NCBI GenBank assembly: GCA_023475025.1
Contig: JAMCWB010000070.1
Location: 1-34,370 of the forward strand
Origin: Gammaproteobacteria bacterium
GTDB taxonomy: Bacteria; Pseudomonadota; Gammaproteobacteria; Pseudomonadales; Pseudomonadaceae
DNA length: 34,370 nt
Direction of reading: 5' to 3'
The position numbers and the translations under genes are program-made. Position 1 is the stretch's first letter. The number at the start of each line of letters is the position of its first letter. Below are positions 1-8,051 of the stretch, piece by piece. Under the pieces are notes generated by a model that worked only from the letters and a program-made list of their open reading frames with translations, did no database searches and was not told the origin of the DNA.

Positions 1-54
1 CGAAGTGGTGAAGTAAAACTGGTTCTCGGGAAAATCGAGTTGCAGACGAGCCAT
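1..54 (-). CDS. Probable acyl-CoA thioesterase family protein, N-terminal fragment (runs off the left edge)
   Basis: The ATG is at 54-52 on the minus strand. Eighteen codons are visible, reading MARLQLDFPENQFYFTTS, and the frame stays open to the window edge. This opening resembles the start of small 4-hydroxybenzoyl-CoA-thioesterase-like (hot-dog fold) proteins of Pseudomonas. So little is visible that the family call is tentative. No strong Shine-Dalgarno sequence precedes the ATG; the nearest purine-rich bases are the AGCAGG about 15 nt upstream. It lies downstream of aceA on the same strand, but two hairpins at 162-212 probably separate the transcripts. Confidence 0.45.
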   Translation of the reverse strand, partial: MARLQLDFPENQFYFTTS

Positions 55-156
55 GATAAAACAAAACCTGCTTGCTGGATGCCTGATAGTGGCAGTCCGG
101 TGGGGGGAGGGCGTTTCAACTGCGGCGCATTCTACGCCAGTTGATGGGTTGAGGAC

Positions 157-185
157 AGCAAAAAGGCCACCCGGAGGTGGCCTTT
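157..185 (-). terminator. Rho-independent terminator of aceA
   Basis: On the minus strand a perfect 10-bp stem (AAAGGCCACC, 162-171, with GGTGGCCTTT, 176-185) with a 4-nt loop is followed by a run of T residues (the A run at 160-164 on the plus strand). It lies about 40 bp after the aceA stop codon. The stem also has flanking A/T on the other side, so it could work in both directions. Confidence 0.75.
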
Positions 186-194
186 CAACACAAG

Positions 195-212
195 CCGGGC
201 CGCAAGGCCCGG
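195..212 (-). terminator. GC-rich hairpin just after aceA
   Basis: A perfect 7-bp stem, CCGGGCC (195-201) with GGCCCGG (206-212), has a 4-nt loop. It sits 14 bp after the aceA stop and just before the T-tailed terminator at 157-185. It has no T-tract of its own, so it may protect the mRNA 3' end or assist termination. Confidence 0.45.
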
Positions 213-226
213 TGAATCAGTCAGGC

Positions 227-1825
227 TTAGCCGAACTGGTTCATGGTGTTGTCTTTGCCGCCAGCCTTCAGAGCAGCTTCGCCAGCGAAGTACTCTTTGT
301 GGTTGTCGCCAATGTCGGAACCAGCCATGTTCTGGTGCTTGACGCAGGCGATACCCTGACGGATTTCCTGGCGCTGAACACCTTTCACGTAGGCCAGCAT
401 GCCTTGCTCGGCGAAGTAGCCTTTGGCCAGGTTGTCGGTAGACAGGGCCGCAGTGTGGTAGGTGGGCAGGGTGATCAGGTGGTGGAAGATACCGGCTTCG
501 CGTGCAGCGTCTTTCTGGAAGGTACGGATCTTCTCGTCAGCCAGCTGAGCCAGTTCGGTCTCGTCATACTCGACGCTCATCAGCTTGGCGCGGTCGTAGG
601 CAGACACGTCATTGCCTTCTTCCTGCATGGCATCAAACACTTGCTGACGGAAGTTCAGCGTCCAGTTGAAGGACGGGCTGTTGTTGTACACCAGCTTGGC
701 GTTCGGTACCACTTCGCGGATGCGGTTAACCATGGCAGCGATCTGACCAACGTGCGGCTTCTCGGTTTCGATCCACAGCAGGTCGGCACCGTTCTGCAGT
801 GAAGTGATGCAGTCCAGTACCACGCGGTCTTCGCCAGTGCCCTTGCGGAATTCAAACAGGCCAGAGGCCAGACGCTTGGGCTTGAGCAGCTTGCCGTTAG
901 CCTTGACCACAACGTCACCGTTGTTGATGTCAGCAGCGCTGTCGATGTACTCGCCATCGAGGAAGCTGTTGTACTGGTCGCCCAGGTCGCCCGGCTCGTT
1001 GGTTACAGCGATCTGCTTGGTCAGGCCAGCACCCAGAGAGTCGGTACGGGCAACGATGACGCCGTTGTCAACACCCAGCTCGAGGAAGGCATAACGTACG
1101 GCGCGGATCTTGGCCAGGAACTCTTCGTGAGGAACAGTGACCTTGCCGTCCTGGTGACCGCACTGCTTCTCGTCAGATACCTGGTTCTCGATCTGGATGC
1201 AGCAAGCACCGGCTTCGATCATTTTCTTGGCCAGCAGGTAGGTCGCTTCAGCGTTACCGAAACCGGCGTCGATGTCGGCAATGATCGGCACAACGTGTGT
1301 TTCGTAGTTATCGATCTTGGCCTGGATTTCAGCAGCCTTGGCGTTGTCGCCAGCGTTGCGAGCATCGTCCAGTGCGGTGAACAGCAGGTCCAGTTCACGG
1401 GCGTCAGCCTGGCGCAGGAAGGTGTACAGCTCTTCGATCAGGCCGGATACCGAGGTTTTCTCGTGCATGGACTGGTCAGGCAGCGGGCCGAAATCAGAGC
1501 GCAGGGCAGCAACCATCCAGCCAGACAGGTAGAGGTAGCGCTTGTTGGTGGTTTTCAGGTGCTTCTTGATCGAAATCAGCTTCTGCTGACCGATGAAACC
1601 ATGCCAGCAACCCAGTGACTGGGTGTATGCGGAAGTGTCGGCATCGTACTCACCCATGTCCTTGCGCATGATGTCGGCGGTGTACTTGGCGATGTCCAGA
1701 CCGGTTTTGAAACGGTTCTGTGCGCGCATGCGGGCGGCATATTCCGGGTTGATGGCGTTCCAGGGGCTGCCATTGGTCTCTTTCAGAGCGGCAACGGCCT
1801 TGATGTCGTTTTCGTAAGCTGACAT
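227..1825 (-). CDS. aceA: Isocitrate lyase
   Basis: This enzyme cleaves isocitrate to succinate and glyoxylate, the first step of the glyoxylate shunt, allowing growth on acetate and fatty acids. The protein has 532 residues, the size of the larger Pseudomonas-type subfamily rather than the ~434-residue E. coli type. The active-site signature KQCGH is at residues 220-224 (catalytic Cys222), and the metal-binding DIDAGFG is at 184-190. The C-terminus, MNQFG, is complete. I start at the ATG at 1825 because AAGGA (1832-1836) lies 6 nt upstream; an in-frame TTG two codons earlier lacks that spacing. It is monocistronic as far as can be seen, with a 460-bp leader/promoter gap upstream and a terminator downstream. 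Confidence 0.97.
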   Translation of the reverse strand: MSAYENDIKAVAALKETNGSPWNAINPEYAARMRAQNRFKTGLDIAKYTADIMRKDMGEYDADTSAYTQSLGCWHGFIGQQKLISIKKHLKTTNKRYLYLSGWMVAALRSDFGPLPDQSMHEKTSVSGLIEELYTFLRQADARELDLLFTALDDARNAGDNAKAAEIQAKIDNYETHVVPIIADIDAGFGNAEATYLLAKKMIEAGACCIQIENQVSDEKQCGHQDGKVTVPHEEFLAKIRAVRYAFLELGVDNGVIVARTDSLGAGLTKQIAVTNEPGDLGDQYNSFLDGEYIDSAADINNGDVVVKANGKLLKPKRLASGLFEFRKGTGEDRVVLDCITSLQNGADLLWIETEKPHVGQIAAMVNRIREVVPNAKLVYNNSPSFNWTLNFRQQVFDAMQEEGNDVSAYDRAKLMSVEYDETELAQLADEKIRTFQKDAAREAGIFHHLITLPTYHTAALSTDNLAKGYFAEQGMLAYVKGVQRQEIRQGIACVKHQNMAGSDIGDNHKEYFAGEAALKAGGKDNTMNQFG

Positions 1826-2291
1826 GGTCAATCCTTCAAAGTTTGCGTTTGGTTGAGCGCGATAGTTCGACCCTGCTCGCGCAGTAGCCGGCTCATGCCC
1901 GGGGCGGAAACGTCAAAGGGGAGACAGAAAAGAAAGGTGTGATCTGACAGGCAGGGTGAACGAACAGGATGAATGACTGTGCTCTTGGTGGGGTACACCG
2001 CAAGCCGGACCCGTCATACAGGCTGATACGTTTGAATCGCTTCCCCGTCCCTCAGGACAACTTTCGTTCCAGTCGCCACCTTGTCGAACGGCCTGTTGGG
2101 CTGTTGAGACACGCCCCGGTCCTTTGGTGTCGGAACCGGGCCGGGTGCTTTGTTCAGGCACCTGGCTAGCGGGAGCGGGGCAATGATGCGCCCTTCATGG
2201 GCGGAAGTCAACGAAAATGTAGTGTGCTGTCTGGCGTACTACATGTTCCGTTTGCAAGCTGCCAGTAGCGGCGCTGATAGTCGGACAGTGC
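1826..2291. promoter_or_regulatory. Intergenic region upstream of aceA
   Basis: These roughly 460 bases contain no gene I can support. They should hold the aceA promoter (minus strand) and the 3' end of the secretin-like gene's transcript. I could not pick a convincing -35/-10 pair. Structure seen: a hairpin GCGCCC-TTCAT-GGGCGG around 2189-2205 and an inverted repeat ATGTAGT/ACTACAT (2217-2223 and 2238-2244, 14-bp spacer). The latter could be an operator or a weak 3' stem. Confidence 0.4.
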
Positions 2292-3119
2292 TCAGGGCAA
2301 GCGCTCGACCATCAGACGGATCTGGCTGTTGCTATGGTCGCGAGTACTCAGGCGGCTGGCTGTCCCCCGGGTTTCGCTGCTATCACTGTCACTGAGTCCG
2401 CCGATGGTGACCCATTCGCCAAGGCGGGCACTGACCTGGGTGTCAGTCTGTTGCACCTCAATGATGCCTGAGCCGGCACGGAACTCGTCCTGGTGATTAC
2501 TGATGCGGATCAAGGCGTTATCTCCACTCAGGCGGACAGTCGCGTAGAAGCCCTGGGTGGCAGACTGGTAGCGGGTACTTTGCTGGATCTGGCCATAAGG
2601 GCCGATGAGGGTGTCGGTCACAGGCGCATTCTGTCCCCGTTCAATCAGCACCGGATAGCCTTCCACCGCTGTTATCTGGCGCAAGGTGTCGCTGCTTGAG
2701 CGGGTCTGGCGGTCAATAATCCGGGCCTGGGCGCCGCCGCCTGGTGGTGGCTGACCGACCACCACCTCGCTGTGTTGCTGGCGAATCCGCGCGCCGGCCT
2801 GCAGTCCGCGCTGGCTGTCAACATCGCTGCCATCTGTGGCGACCGTGATGCGCAGGCGCGCAGGCTGACGATCCAGTTGCTGGATCAGTGCGCGCAACTC
2901 ATCGATACGCGCCTCACTGGCGCGCAGAATCAGCTGATTGCCGTAGGCGGCAACCCGCTCATCGGCGTTGAGCATGGGTTCCAGGGCTGGCAGTAGCGCT
3001 TCGCCAGTGCTGTGTTGCAGGTCAATTACCTGACTGCTGCCCGCCTGTGTTACCGGCACCACGAGCAGCAGAAGGCAGAGCATCAGTGTCAGCAGGCTGC
3101 CCGGTTGCACGGCTGTCAT
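2292..3119 (-). CDS. Secretin-like short periplasmic protein (secretin N-domain/partial secretin fold)
   Basis: The 275-residue protein starts with a signal peptide: a hydrophobic run LLTLMLCLLLLVVPV, ending near VTQAGSS at residue ~27. Residues ~30-95 (VIDLQHSTGEALLPALEPML then QLILRASEARIDELRALIQQLDRQP) match the secretin N-domain style. The C-terminal part ends in EWVTIGGLSDSDSS, like the start of the secretin beta domain, but the protein is far too short to form a normal outer-membrane secretin gate. I chose the ATG at 3119, which overlaps the upstream GNAT stop codon as ATGA and puts the signal peptide at the N-terminus. An in-frame start 45 bp earlier is unlikely. It is the last gene of the roxA operon. 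Function unknown. Confidence 0.8.
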   Translation of the reverse strand: MTAVQPGSLLTLMLCLLLLVVPVTQAGSSQVIDLQHSTGEALLPALEPMLNADERVAAYGNQLILRASEARIDELRALIQQLDRQPARLRITVATDGSDVDSQRGLQAGARIRQQHSEVVVGQPPPGGGAQARIIDRQTRSSSDTLRQITAVEGYPVLIERGQNAPVTDTLIGPYGQIQQSTRYQSATQGFYATVRLSGDNALIRISNHQDEFRAGSGIIEVQQTDTQVSARLGEWVTIGGLSDSDSSETRGTASRLSTRDHSNSQIRLMVERLP

Positions 3120-4126
3120 AGCTGGAACCTCCGCAGGGAAGCGGGTAATTGCGCGCCGTCCCACAGCTCCTGGAAGCGGCCTTGCCAGCGCTTGACCTGA
3201 TCACGGCTGTGGTAGCGGATAAAGCCCTTGCGTGTTTGCGGCTGGGGCAGCATCAACAGGCCGGTGTCATCTGCCAGGCAGTAGGCCTGCGGGTCGGCAG
3301 GCAGTTCAGCCTGTTGCTGACGGATGCTGACCCGGCTGGGAAAGCGGTGCAGCAGCTGCGCCAGGCTATGCCCCTGGGTAAAGTTGGCAGGCACCTGCTG
3401 CAATAGTACCTGCAGCTGAAAGCGTTTCTCGCCGGCAATGCGTTGCTCCAGGCAATCAATGACCGCCCGGCGATGGCATAACCAGAGCACAAGATCGGCA
3501 TGGTAAAGGCGCAGGCTGTGACGTGTTTGCAGAATCAGGTGGCATAGGTGCTCGACGGCATTGGCTTCGTCAAGTTCGATCAGGTTGCTGTCGGAGCCCA
3601 GCTGCTGCGGCAGATCGCTCAAATGGCGCTCTGGCGCGTCAACGTCCGGGTTATGAATGTCAAAGCGGCCCGGCGAGGTGAACTCAATCGGTGGTAACGC
3701 GCCTTCAGTGGCAGGCCAGCGCATTTCGCGGTGGGGAATGCCAGCTTCCATATATTCATCTGAACTGACAACAAAGCCCAGGCGTTGGTAAAAGGGTAAC
3801 GCTTGCAGCTGGGCGGACAGGATCAGTGGTGACAGGCCCAAGGTTTCGGCATGGGCCATGACGTACAGCATTAGCCGTTCGCCCAGACCATGCTTGCGCC
3901 ATTGTGGCAGTATGGCGACGCGGCCTATATGACCGTCAGGCAGCAAGCGGGCAGTACCGACCGGCTCGCCATCGGCATACAGCAGAAAATGCGTGGCGGT
4001 TGCGTCATCAGCATCCCACTCCAGCTCCGCCGGCACCTGCTGCTCGTCAACAAAGACCTGGTGGCGAATGCTTTGCAGCGCTTCGGTGCGTTCCCAGGGT
4101 ACCTGGCTTATGCGTATGTCAGTCAT
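3116..4126 (-). CDS. GNAT family N-acetyltransferase with an extra C-terminal domain
   Basis: The protein has 336 residues. Residues ~1-140 are an ElaA-like GNAT fold: the acetyl-CoA-binding region is GRVAILPQWRKHGLGERLM near 67-86, followed by LQALPFYQRLGFVV. Residues ~185-336 form a second domain rich in His/Arg/Leu (DEANAVEHLCHLILQTRHSLRLYHADL), resembling the uncharacterised DUF7931-type C-terminal domain found on such acetyltransferases. Substrate unknown. The first codons overlap the end of roxA by 8 nt and its own stop overlaps the next start (ATGA), so the three genes are translationally coupled. This suggests a link to ribosome or protein modification, which is inference only. Confidence 0.85.
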   Translation of the reverse strand: MTDIRISQVPWERTEALQSIRHQVFVDEQQVPAELEWDADDATATHFLLYADGEPVGTARLLPDGHIGRVAILPQWRKHGLGERLMLYVMAHAETLGLSPLILSAQLQALPFYQRLGFVVSSDEYMEAGIPHREMRWPATEGALPPIEFTSPGRFDIHNPDVDAPERHLSDLPQQLGSDSNLIELDEANAVEHLCHLILQTRHSLRLYHADLVLWLCHRRAVIDCLEQRIAGEKRFQLQVLLQQVPANFTQGHSLAQLLHRFPSRVSIRQQQAELPADPQAYCLADDTGLLMLPQPQTRKGFIRYHSRDQVKRWQGRFQELWDGAQLPASLRRFQL

Positions 4127-5285
4127 CGTCCTCCTCCAGCAGGAGATCTCCCTTGCTTAACAATTGCAGCAGCAGATGCTTGCCCTCGTCATCGTCCAGC
4201 CAGGGCTGCAAGGCTTCGGCGCTGAGGTAGTCCTCATTGCAGACCAGTTGGACCAGGCGCAATAGGGAAACCGGGAGCAGGCAATGCTCGCCACTGGCAA
4301 ACAGCTTGATCTCTGCTGCATTCAAACGATAAGCCAGACGCGCTGTCGGGTTGCGTTCCAATCCGTAGCCGGCGTTTATCGCTGCCAGCAGATCACCGTC
4401 AGCATAGTCGTCAGCGTTGAGCATTTCCGGATAACGGGGTTCGGTCATGAAGCGGCCAAACCAGGTTGCCAGCGCCTCTTTGTCTTGGACCTGCTCGAGC
4501 AGGATTTGTTGCAAGCGCTCGAGGCTGGCATCGTCAATCGCTGCCGGTTGCTCGCTGGGGATGATGCCCGGATCGGAGTAGCGCTGATCATCACGCAATT
4601 GCTGGGCAAGGTAATCGGTAAAGTGCAACAGGATGTCCTGATAACTGGGCGCTCGAAAACCAATGGACCAGGTAATACAGTCATCCTCGGCAATGCCGTG
4701 ATGGGCGACGCCGGGCGGCAGATAGAGCATGTCGCCGGGGGCCAGCAGATGTTCTTCCTGCTGCTCAAAGTCGCGCAGGATGCGCAGGTCGTCGTGGGGC
4801 AAGAGAGGGCTTTCGCTGGTGCAATGCTGACCGATTTTCCAGCGCCGGTGACCCTGGACCTGGAGCAGGAAGACGTCGTAATTGTCATAGTGTGGGCCAA
4901 CGCTACCACCCGGGGCGGCATAGCTGATCATGATGTCATCCAGTCGCCAGCTGGGCAGAAAGCGGAAGGCCTGCAGCAAGTCCCGTACCTCGGGAATGAA
5001 CTGGTCGACCGCCTGGATCAGCAGTGTCCAGTCTCGGGCCGGCAACTGCTGGAAGTCGGTCTCGACGAAAGGCCCGCGGCGCAGCTCCCATGGCCGGGTG
5101 CCATGCTCGAGGATGATCCTCGATTCAATGTCCTCTTCCAGAGCCAGACCGGCCAGTTCGTCAGCGCTTAGCGGGTTATCAATATCGGGCAGGGCCTGAC
5201 GGATCAGCAAGGGCTGCTGTTGCCAATAGTCGCGCAGGAAGTCAGCGGGGGTGAGTCCGCCGAGCAGTTGATTCGGGGTGGTCAT
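4119..5285 (-). CDS. roxA: Cupin/JmjC-type ribosomal oxygenase (L16 arginine hydroxylase, RoxA/YcfD family)
   Basis: Family members are Fe(II)/2-oxoglutarate oxygenases that hydroxylate an arginine of ribosomal protein L16. The 388-residue length fits. The iron-binding triad is visible as HYD (His132, Asp134, in GPHYDNYDVF) plus a distal His at 195 or 196 in PPGVAHHG. It is followed by a winged-helix-like C-terminal half typical of YcfD. The ATG at 5285 begins the conserved N-terminus; the Shine-Dalgarno is weak. It is first in the operon with the GNAT and secretin-like genes. It is separated from the upstream DUF934 gene by 113 bp containing a strong hairpin, so it probably has its own promoter. 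Confidence 0.9.
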   Translation of the reverse strand: MTTPNQLLGGLTPADFLRDYWQQQPLLIRQALPDIDNPLSADELAGLALEEDIESRIILEHGTRPWELRRGPFVETDFQQLPARDWTLLIQAVDQFIPEVRDLLQAFRFLPSWRLDDIMISYAAPGGSVGPHYDNYDVFLLQVQGHRRWKIGQHCTSESPLLPHDDLRILRDFEQQEEHLLAPGDMLYLPPGVAHHGIAEDDCITWSIGFRAPSYQDILLHFTDYLAQQLRDDQRYSDPGIIPSEQPAAIDDASLERLQQILLEQVQDKEALATWFGRFMTEPRYPEMLNADDYADGDLLAAINAGYGLERNPTARLAYRLNAAEIKLFASGEHCLLPVSLLRLVQLVCNEDYLSAEALQPWLDDDEGKHLLLQLLSKGDLLLEEDDD

Positions 5286-5353
5286 GGAGGGCCTGCCTGA
5301 TTGGATGATGAGTCAAGGCGGGCATGATAACAGGGCAGGGCAGAGAGCGGGAT

Positions 5354-5384
5354 GACCTGCTTGCCGGGTCATGGCAAGCAGGTC
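5354..5384 (-). terminator. Hairpin terminating the cysI-DUF934 transcript
   Basis: A perfect 12-bp stem, GACCTGCTTGCC (5354-5365) with GGCAAGCAGGTC (5373-5384), has a 7-nt loop and lies 15 bp after the DUF934 stop. No T-run follows, so it may be a weak intrinsic terminator or an mRNA-stabilising stem. Confidence 0.6.
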
Positions 5385-5398
5385 GGGTAGCACAGGTA

Positions 5399-5896
5399 TC
5401 AGCCGCGGCGGCGAAACAGCGGCTGTGGCTGATCGGTCGCGCTCTGATAGACCTCGGAAAAGTCGTTCAGGCTTTGCAACGCGTCTTCGGTATCGCGGTC
5501 TTCGCGAATGGCAAAGGCATTGAAGCCGCAGCGTTGCATATAGAACAACTGATCGCGCAGCACATCACCAATGGCCCGAACTTCACCCTGATAGCCGAAG
5601 CGATCACGCAGCAGGCGTGCGCTGGAGTAGTGGCGGCCATCGCTGAACACCGGGAAGTTCAGGGCGATCACCTGGAAGTGAGCAAGATCGTCTGCGATGC
5701 TTTCAATCTCTTCGTCACTGTCCAGCCAGACACCAAGGCCACCATCGCGGGCTTTGAGTGCGTGGCTGTGTTCCAGCCACAAAACCAGCGGTACGATCAG
5801 GTCGTCACTGTTGGACAGGCCGTCAAGGGTGGCGTCTTTGGGCAGCAGGTGCCAGCTTTCGTCGATGACCTGGCGGTCCTTAATGATTCGTTGCAT
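5399..5896 (-). CDS. DUF934 family protein (sulfite-reductase associated)
   Basis: The 165-residue protein begins MQRIIKDRQVIDESWHLL. It carries the conserved run of DUF934 proteins: LGVWLDSDEEIESIADDL, then ALNFPVFSDGRHYSSARLLRDRFGY and GEVRAIGDVLRDQLFYMQRCGF. The family is found beside cysI/cysH genes; its biochemical role is unknown, and an accessory role in sulfite reduction is inferred from neighbourhood. I start at the ATG at 5896, preceded by AAGGAG at 5902-5907. An upstream in-frame extension to 5986 would lie inside cysI and lacks family features. The start overlaps the 3' end of cysI by 17 nt, so the two are co-translated. Confidence 0.9.
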   Translation of the reverse strand: MQRIIKDRQVIDESWHLLPKDATLDGLSNSDDLIVPLVLWLEHSHALKARDGGLGVWLDSDEEIESIADDLAHFQVIALNFPVFSDGRHYSSARLLRDRFGYQGEVRAIGDVLRDQLFYMQRCGFNAFAIREDRDTEDALQSLNDFSEVYQSATDQPQPLFRRRG

Positions 5897-7538
5897 AGAC
5901 GCGCTCCTTGAACGGGGCAATGCCAACCCGCTGATAGGTATCGATAAAGAGTTCTTCGGCTGTGCGCTGCTCGAGGTACACATCAATAATGCGCTGAATC
6001 ACCTCAGGCATCTGCTCGGCGGCGAAGGATGGGCCAAGGATCTGGCCGATGGCCGCGTTACGGCCACTGCTGCCACCCAGCGAGACCTGATAGAACTCCT
6101 GGCCTTTCTTGTCGACGCCCAAAATACCGATATGACCGACGTGGTGGTGACCACAGGCATTCATGCAGCCAGAAATGTTGACGTCGATGTCACCGATATC
6201 ATGCAGGTAATCGAGGTCATCAAAGGCGCGCTGGATAGCCTCGGCAATCGGGATCGACTTGGCGTTGGCCAGGGCGCAGAAATCACCGCCGGGGCAGCAG
6301 ATCATGTCGGTCAGCAGGCCAATGTTCGGCGTTGCGAAGCCATGCTCGCGGGCCTCTTGCCAAAGGGTAAAGAGGTCGGCCTGGCGCACGTGCGGCAGGA
6401 TCAGGTTCTGGTTGTGACTTGCACGGATTTCACCAAAACTGTATCGATCAGCCAGATCAGCGGCGGCTTCCAGCTGGTCGGCACTGATATCGCCTGGTGC
6501 AACTGCGGTAGGCTTCAGCGACAGGGTGACAGCGGCATAACCAGCAACCTTGTGGCTGTGCAGGTTGCGCAGCGCCCAGTTATTGAAGCCCTTGTCAGTG
6601 TCACGCTTGGCCAGGTAATCCGCATCATCCCCCTCGAGCTGCTCGTAGGCGGGCAGTACAAAATGCTGGCTGATGCGGGCGACTTCGGCGTCGGTCAGGG
6701 TAGCCGGACCATCCTTGCTGTGCGCCCATTCAGCGGCAACCTTGTCAGCAAAGACCTCGGGGGTCAGTGCCTTGACCAGAATCTTGATACGCGCCTTGTA
6801 TTTGTTGTCGCGACGACCATAACGGTTGTACACGCGCAATACTGCATCCAGATAGGTCAGCAGGTGCTGCCAAGGCAGGAACGGGTTGATCTCGGCACCA
6901 ATAATCGGGGTACGACCCAGGCCGCCACCTACCAGCACGCGGAAGCCAATCTCGCCGGCAGCGTTCTGCACCACATTGAGCCCGATGTCGTGCACGCCGA
7001 TAGCAGCGCGGTCTTCACTGGCACCATTGACGGCAATCTTGAACTTGCGTGGTAGATAGGCGAATTCCGGATGGAAGGTGGACCACTGGCGGATAATTTC
7101 ACACCAGGGGCGAGGGTCTACCAATTCGTCGGCAGCAACGCCGGCAAACTGGTCGGTGGTCGTGTTGCGGATGCAGTTGCCGCTGGTCTGGATGGCGTGC
7201 ATCTGCACCTCGGCGAGGTGCGCCAGGATATCCGGCACATCTTCCAGTGCCGGCCAGTTGAACTGTACATTCTGGCGAGTGGTCAGGTGCGCATAGCCCT
7301 TGTCATAGGTGCGGGCGATAAAGGCCAGCTTGCGCAGGCGCTCGGCAGAGAGCACACCATAGGGCACAGCGATACGCAGCATGGGCGCATAGCGCTGCAC
7401 GTAGAGGCCATTCTGCAAGCGCAACGGCAGAAATTCGTTTTCGCTCAGTTCGCCGGCGAGAAAGCGGCGGGTCTGATCGCGGAACTGCTTGACGCGGTCC
7501 TCGACGATCCGTTGATCATACTCGTCGTAGATATACAT
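5880..7538 (-). CDS. cysI: Nitrite/sulfite reductase hemoprotein (assimilatory sulfite reductase, CysI type)
   Basis: This enzyme reduces sulfite to sulfide in cysteine biosynthesis using siroheme coupled to a [4Fe-4S] cluster. The 552-residue protein has two ferredoxin-like/sulfite-reductase repeats. The substrate-binding segments HLTTRQNVQF (84-93) and TSGNCIRNT (118-126) are clear. The cluster ligands are Cys415-x5-Cys421 and Cys458-x3-Cys462 (GCMNACGHHHVGHIG). The Gly/Arg-rich RVLVGGGLGRTP at ~200-211 is also typical. It is the first gene of a two-gene operon with DUF934. The 300-bp upstream region is AT-rich near 7630-7680, which would suit CysB control, but I see no definable CysB box. 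Confidence 0.93.
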   Translation of the reverse strand: MYIYDEYDQRIVEDRVKQFRDQTRRFLAGELSENEFLPLRLQNGLYVQRYAPMLRIAVPYGVLSAERLRKLAFIARTYDKGYAHLTTRQNVQFNWPALEDVPDILAHLAEVQMHAIQTSGNCIRNTTTDQFAGVAADELVDPRPWCEIIRQWSTFHPEFAYLPRKFKIAVNGASEDRAAIGVHDIGLNVVQNAAGEIGFRVLVGGGLGRTPIIGAEINPFLPWQHLLTYLDAVLRVYNRYGRRDNKYKARIKILVKALTPEVFADKVAAEWAHSKDGPATLTDAEVARISQHFVLPAYEQLEGDDADYLAKRDTDKGFNNWALRNLHSHKVAGYAAVTLSLKPTAVAPGDISADQLEAAADLADRYSFGEIRASHNQNLILPHVRQADLFTLWQEAREHGFATPNIGLLTDMICCPGGDFCALANAKSIPIAEAIQRAFDDLDYLHDIGDIDVNISGCMNACGHHHVGHIGILGVDKKGQEFYQVSLGGSSGRNAAIGQILGPSFAAEQMPEVIQRIIDVYLEQRTAEELFIDTYQRVGIAPFKERVYATNH

Positions 7539-7841
7539 GCTGACAACCTGTTGATGGGCACTGTGGCCAACTGTTCGAATCGACCAGGCAATCCCGGGCT
7601 AATTCACGGGCGCCGAGACAGTACCAGTTTTTCGTTATGCACTAAAGTAATGTTTATCTATATGGATAGAACCAAGTGTTGAATTTCTGCGTGTTTTGTC
7701 TGTTGCAGTCAGGGCCCGGCTTGAGTTTTCCCGGTGACTGGGCTTAACTGCAGGTGTATTACCATTCAGGTCAAGGCAGCAGCGCCTGTTCCGGACCTGA
7801 ACGACACGCTTTGCCAACAACAATAATAGAGAGGACCGACC
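7539..7841. promoter_or_regulatory. Divergent promoter region between cysI and the 44-residue membrane protein gene
   Basis: There is no gene here. An AT-rich stretch at 7630-7680 is the likely cysI control region (minus). On the plus side, an inverted repeat TTCAGGTC (7765-7772) with GACCTGAA (7794-7801), enclosing a shorter AGGC/GCCT stem, lies in the leader of the small plus-strand gene 40 bp before its start. It may be a leader hairpin or an operator. Confidence 0.4.
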
Positions 7842-7976
7842 ATGAACGAGCAGGAATCCCACCATCAGGAACTGGAGCAGGATAACGCCGGTGACAGCTA
7901 TGCCGATGCCTTTGCTGCTGTCTGTATTATCCTGGTTGCCGTCGCGACCGCAGTATTCTGGGTTTCCCAGCAGTAA
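7842..7976 (+). CDS. Small single-pass membrane protein, 44 residues
   Basis: This short frame encodes MNEQESHHQELEQDNAGDSY followed by a hydrophobic helix (about residues 24-41: AAVCIILVAVATAVFWV) and a short C-terminus SQQ. The topology suggests a tail-anchored protein with an acidic cytoplasmic N-terminus. It has a good ribosome-binding site (AGAGGA at 7829-7834, 7 nt before the ATG) and a leader with an inverted repeat. I recognise no family. It lies convergent to the DUF2970 gene. Coding status rests on the ribosome-binding site, composition and a clean TM segment. Confidence 0.65.
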   Translation: MNEQESHHQELEQDNAGDSYADAFAAVCIILVAVATAVFWVSQQ

Positions 7977-8002
7977 AAGCGCCTTTTTACCGCATTATCA
8001 TT

Positions 8003-8024
8003 CGCTGCCCGGCCAAGGGCAGCG
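8003..8024. terminator. Hairpin between two convergent small genes
   Basis: A perfect 8-bp stem, CGCTGCCC (8003-8010) with GGGCAGCG (8017-8024), has a 6-nt loop. It lies between the 44-residue membrane protein gene (plus) and the DUF2970 gene (minus). It has no T-tract on either side, though T5 at 7984-7988 precedes it. It is a likely shared 3' structure. Confidence 0.4.
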
Positions 8025-8051
8025 AGCGGGATGTACAGGGCAATCAGCCTG

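Noticed and set aside
2014-2211. 65-codon minus-strand frame in the aceA upstream gap
   Set aside because: It ends in a protein-like stretch, but has no Shine-Dalgarno, several rare AGG codons and no recognisable family.
5697-7055. 452-codon open frame on the plus strand
   Set aside because: Antisense to DUF934 and cysI; no ribosome-binding site and no domain pattern.
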